Made by a program: the position numbers and the translations under genes
Shown here: piece by piece, positions 1-10,262 of the stretch
Numbering within the stretch: the stretch's first letter is position 1
How the letters are laid out: every line of letters starts with the position of its first letter
Notes under the pieces: model-generated
The model's input: only the letters and a program-made list of their open reading frames with translations
Told to the model about the DNA's origin: nothing
The model's database searches: none
Origin: Rhizobiaceae bacterium
GTDB taxonomy: Bacteria; Pseudomonadota; Alphaproteobacteria; Rhizobiales; Rhizobiaceae
Direction of reading: 5' to 3'
NCBI GenBank assembly: GCA_017643025.1
Contig: JAEPOG010000003.1
Span: 434,001-498,000 of the forward strand
DNA: 64,000 nucleotides

Positions 1-48
1 CTGTTGCGGGTTGGTCAGAAGGGACTTCCTGCACGCAAGGAGGCTTGC

Positions 49-306
49 ATGACTGAAATCGAAACCAGAAGCGTCCTCTCCCAGGAGGAACTGGCCCATC
101 TCGGCGAAGGCTCTGTCGCCTATCTGCGCGAATTCGACAGTGCCGAACTGAAGGCCCGGTTTCCCGATGCTCCGGACATGGCCCCGGGCACCACGCTGTG
201 GGCGGTCTTCGCGGCCAACGGCACGCCGATCATGCTTGCGGATGCGCAGGCGAGCGCCGTTGCGGGCGCAATGCAGAACGATCTGACACCGGTCAGCGTC
301 CACTAA
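49..306 (+). CDS. DUF1150 family small protein
   Basis: This is an 85-residue soluble protein with no signal peptide or membrane segment. Its acidic, hydrophobic-patterned sequence (from MTEIETRSVLSQEELAHLG) matches my memory of the DUF1150 family of Rhizobiales. Those genes usually sit directly behind a small heat-shock (Hsp20/IbpA) gene, which would lie just outside the left edge. The start at 49 is chosen because a perfect AAGGAGG stands five bases upstream (37-43); the frame also opens upstream to position 4, but without a ribosome site. The molecular function is unknown. A role alongside Hsp20 is inferred only from the usual neighbourhood. Confidence 0.8.
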   Translation: MTEIETRSVLSQEELAHLGEGSVAYLREFDSAELKARFPDAPDMAPGTTLWAVFAANGTPIMLADAQASAVAGAMQNDLTPVSVH

Positions 307-348
307 CGGGCGGGTTCTGCCGAACTGGGAATGATTGCGCGCCGCCGG

Positions 349-816
349 TCAGGCGGCGTGCGAAGCGGGTGCCTGCGACAGGAAGGTGTAGATCGCCGTC
401 GCGTCGCTGGTTCCGCGTATCTTCTTTACGATATCCGCATCACGCAGCACGCGCGCAATACGCGAAAGCGCCTTCAGGTGGTCCGCGCCTGCGCCTTCGG
501 GCGCCAGCAGCATGAACACGAGGTCGACGGGCTGGTCGTCCAGCGCCTCGAAGTCGACCGGATGCTCCAGCCGCGCGAAAACACCGACGATCTTGTCCAC
601 GCCGGCCAGCTTGCCGTGCGGAATGGCGATGCCGTTGCCGACGCCGGTCGAGCCCAGGCGTTCGCGCTGCAGGATTGTGTCAAACACTTCGCGCTCGGGC
701 AGCGCGGTGATCGAAGCGGCCCTTTCGGCCATGAGCTGCAAGAGCTGCTTCTTCGAGTTCGCCTTCAGGTTCGGCATGATCGCCGAGATATCGATCAGAT
801 CGCTGAGATCCATCAT
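349..816 (-). CDS. ptsN: PTS IIA-like nitrogen regulatory protein PtsN (EIIA-Ntr)
   Basis: This 155-residue protein has the usual length of EIIA-Ntr. The phosphoryl-accepting histidine is visible as H67 in GNGIAIPHGKL, followed by the FARLEHPVDFEALDDQPVDLVFMLLAP stretch typical of the fold, read here in pieces. EIIA-Ntr takes phosphate from NPr and regulates potassium transport, nitrogen and carbon metabolism by protein contacts. It is the last gene of the minus-strand lptC-lptA-lptB-rpoN-hpf-ptsN block, an order conserved across Proteobacteria. There are two adjacent methionines at the start; the second (MDLSDLI) is equally possible. The gap to hpf is about 60 bases. Confidence 0.95.
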   Translation of the reverse strand: MMDLSDLIDISAIMPNLKANSKKQLLQLMAERAASITALPEREVFDTILQRERLGSTGVGNGIAIPHGKLAGVDKIVGVFARLEHPVDFEALDDQPVDLVFMLLAPEGAGADHLKALSRIARVLRDADIVKKIRGTSDATAIYTFLSQAPASHAA

Positions 817-878
817 GGGGTCCTTTGATTCCGGCCCTTCGTATGGCTCGCGGCGTCCCTTCCGCGGGCCTGTTTGTT

Positions 879-1460
879 CTAGCGGCTGTCAGCCGCTGCG
901 GTGTCTATCCAGCCGATATTCCCGTCGGCGCGCCGGTAGACCAGGCTTACATGCCTGTTCGCGGCGTTGCGGAAAATGACGACCGGGTTGTCCTGGGTAT
1001 CAAGCTCGATCGCGGCGTCCGCAACCGTCATGGTTTTGAGCGCGACCGTGTGTTCTGCAATCACTGCCGGCGCGTAGTCCTCCGGCACTTCTTCTTCCTC
1101 ATCCGCCACCGGGGCGATGACCCGATAGGCGAGGTCGATCGATTCCGCGGCTTCCTTGGCGGCCGGGCTGTGCGACTTCAACCGGCGTTTGTAGCGGCGC
1201 AGCCGCTTTTCGATCCGCTCGGCAGCGGCGTCGAAAGCCGATTGCGGTTCCTGGGCCTGGCCGGTGGCCTGCAGAGCGATGCCGGTGTCGAGGTGGACGA
1301 GGCAGTCGGCGGCGTAGCGCGATCCGGACTTTTCTACGGTTACGCGGCCTGAGAACCCGCCGTCGAAATATTTGTCCACGGCATCGCCGATCCGATCCTC
1401 GATCCGCGCGCGAAAGGCATCGCCAATATCCATGTGCTTGCCCGTAATGCGCAAATTCAT
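879..1460 (-). CDS. hpf: Ribosome hibernation-promoting factor, long form
   Basis: This 193-residue protein has the two-domain layout of long HPF. An N-terminal S30AE/RaiA domain (about 1-100, MNLRITGKHMDIGDAFRAR) binds the 30S decoding region. An acidic linker (about 115-130, DEEEEVPED) leads to a C-terminal dimerisation domain (about 135-190, ending DNPVVIFRNAANRHVSLVYRRADGNIGWID, given here only as landmark pieces). It dimerises ribosomes into inactive 100S particles in stationary phase. The gene follows rpoN with a 255-base gap that holds its own predicted promoter (1645-1673), so it can be transcribed apart from rpoN and gets a leader of about 180 bases. Confidence 0.93.
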   Translation of the reverse strand: MNLRITGKHMDIGDAFRARIEDRIGDAVDKYFDGGFSGRVTVEKSGSRYAADCLVHLDTGIALQATGQAQEPQSAFDAAAERIEKRLRRYKRRLKSHSPAAKEAAESIDLAYRVIAPVADEEEEVPEDYAPAVIAEHTVALKTMTVADAAIELDTQDNPVVIFRNAANRHVSLVYRRADGNIGWIDTAAADSR

Positions 1461-1644
1461 TTGAACGGCGATCCTGTAGTCGGGGCTCGAGGCTTAGACC
1501 GATTGGAGTTTATACCGCTGATATTCCCGCACAAGGATATCCGGTTTCACGATGCCGAGGCAGGGCTGTTTTCCCTGAACGGGTCGGCGGGTCCAATCAG
1601 TCGAAAACCCGCCTGCCAGCTGGTTCCTTTCAGCCGCGGGCGGG

Positions 1645-1673
1645 CTTCTATTCCCTTCATCCGCGGTTGTCAA
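1645..1673 (-). promoter_or_regulatory. Predicted sigma-70-type promoter for hpf
   Basis: On the minus strand a perfect TTGACA (1673-1668) is followed after 17 bases by TAGAAG (1650-1645), which matches four of six -10 positions. Transcription would begin near 1638, leaving a leader of about 180 bases before the hpf ATG at 1460. The site lies between the end of rpoN and hpf, giving independent expression of hpf and ptsN. This is seen in sequence only. Confidence 0.5.
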
Positions 1674-1715
1674 CGAACCGGGACAAACGCCGGAACGGCT
1701 TGTGAATTATGCAGG

Positions 1716-3239
<1,524 letters not shown>

Positions 3240-3427
3240 CGATAACTCGAACCACCCCTACGCTTGCAGAGCGCGACGGCTGCCGCGCGGATCGCCGGGA
3301 TGAAACTGGCCCGGCTTTTGCATGTCAAGCAGGAAGCTAGCCGAAATGCCTTACCGCGACGTTACGCGGCGCTTTCTCGGGTCGGTTTTGGGCCCGGGAA
3401 GGGCGATTAGACAACCGAAAGGCGGCG

Positions 3428-4234
3428 CTAGAGGCTGAAGCGCTCACCGAGATAGTAGCGGCGCACATCCTCGTTGGCGACGATCTCCGCCGCCGTGCCG
3501 TGCGTGAGCAGTTTGCCGGTATGGATGATGTAGGCGCGGTCAATCAGCCCAAGCGTCTCGCGGACATTGTGGTCGGTGATGAGCACACCAATGCCGCGCT
3601 GCGTGAGATGACGCACCAATTGCTGGATGTCGGCGACCGCGATCGGATCGACGCCGGCGAAAGGTTCGTCGAGCAGCATGAAGCTCGGCTTGCTGGCCAG
3701 CGCCCGCGCGATCTCCAGCCTTCGCCGCTCGCCGCCCGACAGCGAAATCGCCTTCGACTTGCGCAGATGGGAGATGTGGAACTCTTCCATCAACTCGCCC
3801 AGCATGCGCTCGCGCTCGGCTCGGTTCTTTTCGACCACCTCAAGCACGGCGCGGATGTTGCCCTCGACAGTCAGCCCGCGGAAGATCGAGGCTTCCTGCG
3901 GCAGATATCCGATGCCGAGCCGCGCGCGGCGATACATCGGCATGGAAGTGACATTGAAACCGTCGATCAGGATCGTGCCGCTGTCGACCGGCACCAGACC
4001 TGTCACCATGTAAAAGCAGGTCGTCTTGCCGGCGCCGTTGGGGCCGAGAAGGCCGACAGCCTCGCCGGCGCGCACGCCGAGTGAAACGCCGGCGACGACA
4101 TTGCGGCCCTTGTAGCTCTTGGTCAGGTTGCGCGCGATCAGCGTGCCTTTGAGCTTGTCGCTGGCGGCGGCTTCCGGCTGCGCGGCGGGGCCGCCGCCAT
4201 TCGCGGCGCCACGGCCTGACAGGATACCCAGCAT
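3428..4234 (-). CDS. lptB: LPS export ABC transporter ATPase LptB
   Basis: This 268-residue ABC ATPase has Walker [10 protein letters not shown] at 64-72, the signature LSGGERRR, Walker [12 protein letters not shown] and an H-loop ([10 protein letters not shown]). The LptB-type sequence [19 protein letters not shown] identifies the subfamily. With LptFG it powers extraction of lipopolysaccharide from the inner membrane toward LptC and LptA. An extra N-terminal tail of about 30 residues, rich in Ala/Gly/Pro, precedes the usual start of the fold; such tails occur in rhizobial LptB. The start ATG touches the last base of lptA, so the two are translationally coupled. Confidence 0.97.
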   Translation of the reverse strand: MLGILSGRGAANGGGPAAQPEAAASDKLKGTLIARNLTKSYKGRNVVAGVSLGVRAGEAVGLLGPNGAGKTTCFYMVTGLVPVDSGTILIDGFNVTSMPMYRRARLGIGYLPQEASIFRGLTVEGNIRAVLEVVEKNRAERERMLGELMEEFHISHLRKSKAISLSGGERRRLEIARALASKPSFMLLDEPFAGVDPIAVADIQQLVRHLTQRGIGVLITDHNVRETLGLIDRAYIIHTGKLLTHGTAAEIVANEDVRRYYLGERFSL

Positions 4235-4791
4235 CAGTTGCCCTGCGATTCCGGTTGCAGCAGCATGCGAACGCGCCCGCTGTCGTCTCCACAGCCATCG
4301 ACCTGTGACGCGCCTGAATCCATGTTCATGGTCAGCTTGCAGCCGACCACGACATTGTCGCCCTCTGTGAGCACGACTTCCTTGCCGGTCAGCACCATCA
4401 GACCGGTCGCCATTTCGAAGGTCCCGTAGTCGCCGGTCGCCACCTGCTCGTTCGACTTGACGTAGACCTTGCCCTCGGCCTCGATGCGGTCAACCTGGGT
4501 GTTGCTACTCGACAGGGAGCCTTCTCCTGAGCTCGTGTAGTAGACAACCATGCGGATCGTTCGCAGCAGGAACGTGTCCTGCACCAGCGATACGTTGCCG
4601 GTGAAGATCGCCAGATTTTCCTGATCGCGTACTTCGAGCTTGTCGCTCACGATTTCGATAGGAGCGTCGCCCGACAGCAAAGCGCCCTGACCCTGGGCCA
4701 TTGCTCCGCCGGCACCCGCCAGAAGCACTGCCGCGGCAGCAATAGCCGCCAGGCCGCGCCGCCGTTCAGTTGGACGCATCGTTGGTTCCAT
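4234..4791 (-). CDS. lptA: LPS transport periplasmic protein LptA
   Basis: This 185-residue secreted protein has an N-terminal signal peptide ending near AMA-QG (about residue 33) and then an OstA/LptA jelly-roll domain ([19 protein letters not shown] is diagnostic). It forms the periplasmic bridge carrying lipopolysaccharide from LptC to LptD. The annotated ATG overlaps the end of lptC by 26 bases; a second ATG at 4779 would shorten the overlap to 14 and give the more compact signal sequence [20 protein letters not shown]. Both are plausible. Its stop overlaps the lptB start by one base. Confidence 0.93.
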   Translation of the reverse strand: MEPTMRPTERRRGLAAIAAAAVLLAGAGGAMAQGQGALLSGDAPIEIVSDKLEVRDQENLAIFTGNVSLVQDTFLLRTIRMVVYYTSSGEGSLSSSNTQVDRIEAEGKVYVKSNEQVATGDYGTFEMATGLMVLTGKEVVLTEGDNVVVGCKLTMNMDSGASQVDGCGDDSGRVRMLLQPESQGN

Positions 4792-5476
4792 CGTCGGCGG
4801 AAGCCGTCTTCACGCGTTCGGGCTCTATCGTCATCTTCACATTGTTCTCGAAGATCATGACGGCACCGCCACCCGTGACCTTGAGCGAATCGGCGACCAC
4901 ATGCGAGCCGCCGGTGTCGATTTCGACATGCTCACGGCCATAGATGTCGCCGGTTCCCATCTCGATGTCGGCCGACTTCATCCGCGCTTCCATTCCGTCA
5001 GTCGTTGTGATCAGAACGGGACTGTTGATTGAAAGCCTGCTGGAATCGCGGAAGAGCGTGCCGGTCGCGGCATCGACCTGAGCCCATTCGCCGGTGCCGA
5101 CCGGCAGTCTCGCGGCAATTCCCTCGAGATCGACCGATTCGGTTCGGGTGATGTCCTGGATGGCGCGTTCCGCGATAACCTCGTAAGGCCGGCTGGAGGA
5201 GGTGAACCCGCCCATCTTCGGGTTTGTCATGACCAGCTTGCCGCCTTCGATCCTGGTGCCCGCGAGATCGATCGAGACACCGGTCAGCGAGGTTGCCACC
5301 GAGCTCGCGACAAACAAGGCCAGGATTAGCAGAGCGGCGCCGGGCAGCGCGCGGCGCAGAATCCGAATACGGCTGGAATGGCGCCTTTCGCGCAGAAACG
5401 CGGTCTCTGTCACGGCGGCGCGCCGTTCCCGCATATCCGTGTAGGTAGCGTCAGTCACCGAATTCCCGCCACGCAA
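4766..5476 (-). CDS. lptC: LPS export protein LptC
   Basis: This 236-residue protein has one transmembrane anchor (about residues 44-66, PGAALLILALFVASSVATSL) after a basic cytoplasmic start, then a periplasmic LptC beta-jellyroll domain. LptC receives lipopolysaccharide from LptBFG and hands it to LptA. The operon context (lptA and lptB immediately downstream, overlapping) supports the call. The sequence is weakly conserved, as usual for LptC. The start could be internal at MTDATY-like valine or methionine codons near residue 7 or 15. Upstream is a 266-base gap shared with the divergent sppA in which I see no further gene. Confidence 0.9.
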   Translation of the reverse strand: MRGGNSVTDATYTDMRERRAAVTETAFLRERRHSSRIRILRRALPGAALLILALFVASSVATSLTGVSIDLAGTRIEGGKLVMTNPKMGGFTSSSRPYEVIAERAIQDITRTESVDLEGIAARLPVGTGEWAQVDAATGTLFRDSSRLSINSPVLITTTDGMEARMKSADIEMGTGDIYGREHVEIDTGGSHVVADSLKVTGGGAVMIFENNVKMTIEPERVKTASADDGTNDASN

Positions 5477-5742
5477 AATAAGCCGTTACGATCGAGTTCC
5501 ATCCCGCGAACCGGATGCCACGGCACGAATGCCACGAGGACTGCAATCCCGGGGCAAATCAGCCCGAGCACCCCCAGCCTGCATTCATGCGCCGCAAACT
5601 ACACTCCAATATGGTTATTTTGGGATGAAAGGAAGCCTGAGCCCATCACGGACACGATAACGAGGCTTCAACCGGCGGCGCGGTTGCATTACATCACGCG
5701 GACCACGAACCCCGGGCACCAGATCCGACCGCGAGGCCAATC

Positions 5743-6708
5743 ATGCCGAACACAGCTGACGAAATCATCGACAGGCGCAGGCTGCGCCGCAAGCTCACCT
5801 TCTGGCGCGTTTCCGCGATCCTGGTCGCCGCGGTCGCCATTGTTGGCGCTGCCTATGGCCTGTTCGCCGACCAGTTGGGCGCCACGGCACGAGACCACAT
5901 TGCCAAGGTTCGCATCGAGGGAACGATCACCGAGGATGACGAATTGCTGGAGCGCTTGCGCGCTATTGGCGAGTCCAACTCGGTGAAGGCAGTCATTCTG
6001 GCGGTCGATTCGCCGGGTGGCACGACCGCCGGCGGCGAGGCGATCTTCGAGGCGGTGCGCGCCATTGCGGCGGACAAGCCGGTCGTCGCGCAGGTCGGCA
6101 CTCTGGCCGCATCGGCCGGCTACATGATTTCGAGCGCCAGCGACCACATTGTCGCCCGGCAGTCGTCGATCGTCGGTTCCATTGGCGTGCTGTTCCAGTT
6201 TCCCGACGTCACCGGCCTGATGGACAAGGTGGGCATCAGGCTCGAGGGCGTGAAATCGTCGCCACTCAAGGCGGAACCGTCACCCTTCAGCCCGACGACG
6301 GATGAGGAGCGCGCAATGATCCGGGCATTGGTCATGGACAGCTATGAATGGTTTGTCGGACTGGTCGAGGAGCGCCGGCCGCTTTCGCGCAGCGAAGTGC
6401 TGCAGGTCGCGGACGGTTCGGTGTTCACCGGCCGGCAGGCGCTTGAGCGCAAGCTCGTAGATGCGCTCGGTGGCGAGGAAGAGGTGCGGGCCTGGCTTGC
6501 CGAGAAGGGCATCGGCGAGGATCTGAAGGTTGTCGAGTGGAAGCCGCGCGGTTCGGCGCAGGACTGGCTGACCGGCAGCGCGGCAATGCGCGCGCTCGCC
6601 AACCTGCTTGGCTTGCCGGCGGGAGACGACCTCATTTCCGAACTTGGCGCGGACCGCATCTTCCTTGACGGTCTGGTATCCGTCTGGCAACCTGATCTGG
6701 CTCGTTGA
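5743..6708 (+). CDS. sppA: Signal peptide peptidase SppA, S49 family
   Basis: This 321-residue protein has one N-terminal membrane anchor (about 20-42). The single S49 domain carries the nucleophile S124 in GTLAASAGYM and the general-base lysine K176 in SSPLKAEPSPF; their 52-residue separation equals that of the Ser/Lys dyad in Bacillus SppA. It degrades released signal peptides in the membrane. It is of the short, single-domain type. The start has GAGG seven bases upstream. It leads the sppA-ihfB-lapA run and is divergent from lptC. Confidence 0.93.
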   Translation: MPNTADEIIDRRRLRRKLTFWRVSAILVAAVAIVGAAYGLFADQLGATARDHIAKVRIEGTITEDDELLERLRAIGESNSVKAVILAVDSPGGTTAGGEAIFEAVRAIAADKPVVAQVGTLAASAGYMISSASDHIVARQSSIVGSIGVLFQFPDVTGLMDKVGIRLEGVKSSPLKAEPSPFSPTTDEERAMIRALVMDSYEWFVGLVEERRPLSRSEVLQVADGSVFTGRQALERKLVDALGGEEEVRAWLAEKGIGEDLKVVEWKPRGSAQDWLTGSAAMRALANLLGLPAGDDLISELGADRIFLDGLVSVWQPDLAR

Positions 6709-6775
6709 TCGGCATAAAACATAGAAAAATCATTCCGATAAAGCGGCGGTGGCGCTCTAACGAGGAGGGGTAGCT

Positions 6776-7066
6776 ATGATCAAGTCGGAGCTCGTGCAGA
6801 CTATCGCGAACCGCAACCCGCATCTGTTTTTGCGGGACGTGGAAAATATCGTGAATGCCATATTCGAGGAGATTACGGTCGCCCTTGCCGAGGGAAACCG
6901 CGTCGAATTGCGCGGTTTCGGCGCGTTTTCGGTCAAGAACAGGCCGGAGCGTGTCGGGCGCAACCCGCGCACCGGCGAGTCGGTTCATGTCGAGGAGAAG
7001 TGGATACCCTTCTTCAAGACCGGCAAGGAACTGAGGGAACGCCTGAACGGGGGCGACCAGCAGTAG
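6776..7066 (+). CDS. ihfB: Integration host factor subunit beta
   Basis: This 96-residue DNABII-family protein has the beta-arm signature [18 protein letters not shown] with the DNA-intercalating proline, followed by the C-terminal [18 protein letters not shown]. It pairs with IhfA to bend DNA at promoters, origins and recombination sites, and is a cofactor of many sigma-54 promoters. The sequence starting [18 protein letters not shown] is the beta-subunit form rather than HU or the alpha subunit. GAGGAGGGG stands just upstream of the ATG. It follows sppA by 67 bases and precedes lapA. Confidence 0.96.
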   Translation: MIKSELVQTIANRNPHLFLRDVENIVNAIFEEITVALAEGNRVELRGFGAFSVKNRPERVGRNPRTGESVHVEEKWIPFFKTGKELRERLNGGDQQ

Positions 7067-7128
7067 CGGGAAGGAGCCGACTGCGCTAAGTCAGGCCCGG
7101 TATCAGCCATCCAATTCGTGGACATGCG

Positions 7129-7449
7129 ATGAACCGGATTCTCGTTTTCGTGGTCTTCCTGCCGCTGGCCGTGGTGCTGATCGCGCTGGCGGTCGCCAAC
7201 CGTACGCCCGTTCCCTTTACCATCGACCCGTTCAATCCGGGCAATCCCGGGCTGACGGTGCAGATGCCGCTTTTCGTCTTCCTGTTCGCAGCCGTCGTGC
7301 TCGGCCTGATCGTCGGATCGGTTGCGACCTGGATCAGGCAGGGCCAATACCGCCGGCTGGCGCGCCAGCGCGAAGCGGAGGTGCGCAACCTGCGCAATCA
7401 GCCGCCTGCGGCGCCGCCCGCGAACGCCTTGCCCAAACCCAACGCCTGA
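7129..7449 (+). CDS. LapA domain (DUF1049) membrane protein
   Basis: This is a 106-residue protein with two transmembrane helices (about 3-21 and 43-66) and a basic cytoplasmic tail (QYRRLARQREAEVRNLRNQ) ending in a proline/alanine-rich stretch. That architecture fits LapA/YciS (lipopolysaccharide assembly protein A, DUF1049). In enterobacteria LapA works with LapB to control LpxC turnover; whether it does so here is not known. Its position after ihfB is the usual one in alphaproteobacteria. The downstream gene begins 11 bases after the stop. Confidence 0.85.
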   Translation: MNRILVFVVFLPLAVVLIALAVANRTPVPFTIDPFNPGNPGLTVQMPLFVFLFAAVVLGLIVGSVATWIRQGQYRRLARQREAEVRNLRNQPPAAPPANALPKPNA

Positions 7450-7459
7450 CCGCCGCCGC

Positions 7460-8428
7460 ATGCGCATTATCTCAGCCGCCGAAGTCGACCGCGCGCTCGA
7501 TTTTCCAGCTCTCGTCGAAGTGCTGCGCGTTGGCTTTCGAAAAGGCGCGATCCAGCCGGTTCGCCATCACCATACGGTCGAGCGGCCCGATGGTCAGCCG
7601 ACGACCTTGCTTTTGATGCCCGCCTGGAGCGATTTCGCGGCGGTAGGAGACGAAAGCGGCCATATCGGCGTGAAGATCGCCACCGTCTCTCCCGACAACA
7701 ACGCAATCGGCAAGCCGGCCGTGATGGCGCAGTACCTTCTGCTCGACGGCCGGACGGGCGAGCCTCAGGCGCTGATCGATGGCGCGCGGCTGACGCTGTG
7801 GCGTACGGCGACCGCCTCGGCGCTGGCGGCAGATTATCTCGCCCGTCCGGACGCCAGTCGTATGTTGATGATCGGTGCCGGTGCGCTGGCGCCGTTTCTC
7901 GTGCGTGCCCACGCCGCCGTTCGCCCCATACGCAAGGTCGCAATCTGGAACCGGACGCCTGACAAGGCCGAGGCGCTGGCAGCGGAACTTTCAGGCGAGG
8001 GGTTCGAGGCGAGCGCTGTCACCGACGTCGATGCGGCAGCAGGCGACGCCGACATTATCAGCGCCGCCACCATATCGACGGTTCCGCTGGTGCGCGGCGC
8101 GGCGTTGAAGCCGGGCGCGCATGTCGATCTGGTCGGCGCCTTCTCGCCCGTCATGCGCGAGAGCGACGACGAGGCGGTGCGCAAATCCCGCGTCTATGTC
8201 GACACGCGCGGCGGTGCGCTGAAGGAAGCCGGCGACATCGTGCAGGCGATCGCGTCCGGCGCACTGACGGAGAGCGCGATATCAGGCGATCTGTTCCAGC
8301 TGACGCGCGGCGAAGCCGACGGGCGGCGCACGTCTGACGAGATGACGCTCTTCAAGTCGGTTGGCGCGGCGCTCGAGGATCTGGCCGCCGCCATCTATGT
8401 CTACGAAACGATCAGCGCGACTCGCTGA
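7460..8428 (+). CDS. Ornithine cyclodeaminase / mu-crystallin family protein
   Basis: This 322-residue protein has the NAD-binding loop IGAGALAPFLVRA (138-150), the substrate-side lysine K72 in VKIATVSPDN, and the LTLWRTATAS motif (111-120). These are family hallmarks. Members convert ornithine to proline, reduce cyclic imino acids, or are alanine or tauropine-type dehydrogenases. The exact substrate cannot be told from sequence. The start ATG at 7460 follows the lapA stop by 11 bases. Its last 17 bases overlap the 3' end of the caspase gene on the opposite strand. Confidence 0.88.
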   Translation: MRIISAAEVDRALDFPALVEVLRVGFRKGAIQPVRHHHTVERPDGQPTTLLLMPAWSDFAAVGDESGHIGVKIATVSPDNNAIGKPAVMAQYLLLDGRTGEPQALIDGARLTLWRTATASALAADYLARPDASRMLMIGAGALAPFLVRAHAAVRPIRKVAIWNRTPDKAEALAAELSGEGFEASAVTDVDAAAGDADIISAATISTVPLVRGAALKPGAHVDLVGAFSPVMRESDDEAVRKSRVYVDTRGGALKEAGDIVQAIASGALTESAISGDLFQLTRGEADGRRTSDEMTLFKSVGAALEDLAAAIYVYETISATR

Positions 8429-10133
8429 CGCTGCGCACCTCACCGACACGAAACAGCGCAAGGCTGGCGGACGCATCCGGAACGTCGGGGAAGAACTGCG
8501 GCGTCTGTTCGAATTTCACGAATTCGAACGTCTCCGTCTGCAAATAACCGAACAGCTCCTTCTGGGTGACGAAGCCGTCGCTGTTGATGTCGGCAGCGCC
8601 GTCGATGGCTGCGGAAAACAGCGCGCTGACGACGCCGTGATATTCGTCGCGGATCTTGTATTCGAGGACGACCTCGTCTTCCGCGCTGCCGCCGACAAAG
8701 CTGACATTGGCGAATTCGCGGTCGAGCAGGCCGCCGCCATAGCATCCGTCAACGACAAGCACGACGTTGAGGTTCTTGGCCGCGGCGCGCTCCATCCACT
8801 CTGTCAGGACATCGTCAAACAGAACCCCCGATGGATCAGGCACATGGTCGGGCCGGTGGATGGCGTTCCAGTCGAAATCGGCGAGTGCGAGGTATTCGTC
8901 GCGGCCATCGGTCTCTTCCGGCTTATCCGGGGCGGCGACATGAGAACTCGCGCCGGCATAGGCGAAAACGACGGTGTCGCCCGGTTTCGCCTGGTCGACC
9001 AGGCGTTGCCAGGCAAACTCGATGAACTGCGGGCGGGCATCCCGGTCGGTCACTTCGATGACGTCGGCGGCGCCAGCGTCACGTAGCGCGCCCGCGACCC
9101 AGCGAGCGTCATTGACCGCGCCGCGCAGCTGTTGCTGGCGGTTGTATTCGTCGATGCCGATAACCAGTCCGTAGAGCTTCGGCTCGGGCGGGCGGAAGTA
9201 GAACTGGCCGATCACCTGATCGTAATAGGCCGGCGCCTGCTGATGCTGCACGCGGTCGGCGAGCGTTTTCACCTCGACCTGCGTCCGCTTGGCGATCTCG
9301 ACGATCGGCATTCCCGGCGTGGTCAGGATGGGCCAGAACTTGCGCGTGAAGATCGAGTTGGGGTCGTCGTCCTGCGGCGACAGCCTGTCGAGCGCGGTCT
9401 GGCCGGCGCCTGCCGAATAGATGACGAAGGCGCCGGGATTTGGGTTCATGCGCGCCAGTCCGCCGAGCCTGACCGCGCCGCGCGTGTCCGCCTGCGGGAA
9501 GGGATCGTCGCGGCATGCATCGAGCACGACGAACGCAAGCTCGGCGCCTCTGCTCGTGATCTCGGCGACGATCCGCGTCGCGTCGACCGCGTTGCGCTCG
9601 ACCCGGCGCACCTCAGACGAACTGATTTCCGGCATGTCGACCGGGAGCAGGTAGTTCACTCCCTCGGCCGCGATCCCGTGACCCGCATAGAAGAAGAACG
9701 CGATGTCGCCCTTGTCGATGGTCGAGTAAAAGCCGGCGAGGGCCGCGTCGAAGTCATCGACGCCGACATTTTCGAGCGATGTGACCGAAAATCCGAGGTC
9801 GCGCAGCGCCGCCGCGATGGTCGTCGCGTCGCCGACAGCCTTGTTCAGGTCCGGGAGGTCGGCATAGTCGTTGTTGCCGATGACGAGGGCGACGCGCTTC
9901 TGGCCGCCCGCCTGAGCGGGGCCGCCGATGGCCGGCGCATTGCGCAGGGAGTCGAGGATTTCCCGCAGTTCAGTCTGCCGCGCTTCAATACTGGCCGCCT
10001 CTTCCGCCTCACGCTTGGCGCGTTCGCTTCCGTCCATGAGGACAGCAGCCGCGTGCGCCTGCGGTATCACCATCAAGGCGGCAGCGACCGCCATTGCGAC
10101 CGCCAGCACGAAACCCTTAAGTGCGTTCAGCAT
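8412..10133 (-). CDS. Secreted tandem caspase-family (C14) protein with EF-hand
   Basis: The 573-residue protein has a signal peptide (1-29), a charged helical stretch (34-65) and two caspase-like p20 domains. Domain 1 (about 78-310) keeps both catalytic residues, H152 in FFYAGHGI and C207 in VVLDACRDDPF. Domain 2 (about 318-505) keeps the cysteine C464 in VVDGCYGGG, but the canonical histidine position is alanine (YAGA, A395), with a histidine three residues later. Near the C terminus a 12-residue loop, DINSDGFVTQKE (515-526), fits the EF-hand consensus. It is likely a periplasmic or secreted caspase homologue, perhaps calcium-responsive; substrate and role are unknown. It converges with the ornithine-cyclodeaminase-family gene. 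Confidence 0.88.
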   Translation of the reverse strand: MLNALKGFVLAVAMAVAAALMVIPQAHAAAVLMDGSERAKREAEEAASIEARQTELREILDSLRNAPAIGGPAQAGGQKRVALVIGNNDYADLPDLNKAVGDATTIAAALRDLGFSVTSLENVGVDDFDAALAGFYSTIDKGDIAFFFYAGHGIAAEGVNYLLPVDMPEISSSEVRRVERNAVDATRIVAEITSRGAELAFVVLDACRDDPFPQADTRGAVRLGGLARMNPNPGAFVIYSAGAGQTALDRLSPQDDDPNSIFTRKFWPILTTPGMPIVEIAKRTQVEVKTLADRVQHQQAPAYYDQVIGQFYFRPPEPKLYGLVIGIDEYNRQQQLRGAVNDARWVAGALRDAGAADVIEVTDRDARPQFIEFAWQRLVDQAKPGDTVVFAYAGASSHVAAPDKPEETDGRDEYLALADFDWNAIHRPDHVPDPSGVLFDDVLTEWMERAAAKNLNVVLVVDGCYGGGLLDREFANVSFVGGSAEDEVVLEYKIRDEYHGVVSALFSAAIDGAADINSDGFVTQKELFGYLQTETFEFVKFEQTPQFFPDVPDASASLALFRVGEVRSVSESR

Positions 10134-10262
10134 TCCCTTCCCACCCGAAACCCTGTCGCTGGCCGGATTGCGTAAGGGAAGATTTGGATGAAAGCGGGGC
10201 GGGGTGCAAGAAACAGCGGGCGCAGTGGTTTACATGGATGGCGGGATGGAACGGAGAAGCCC

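Noticed and set aside
1600..1632. Possible EcfG/RpoE2 stress promoter (GGAAC on the minus strand) before hpf
   Set aside because: The -10 part (CGTT at 16-17 bases) is not present at the right distance, so only the sigma-70 candidate was kept.
8412..10133. Caspase gene as part of an anti-phage (abortive infection) system
   Set aside because: The protein has a signal peptide, and the neighbours are an amino-acid dehydrogenase-like gene and an ABM protein; no gasdermin, TIR, NTPase or nuclease partner is near.
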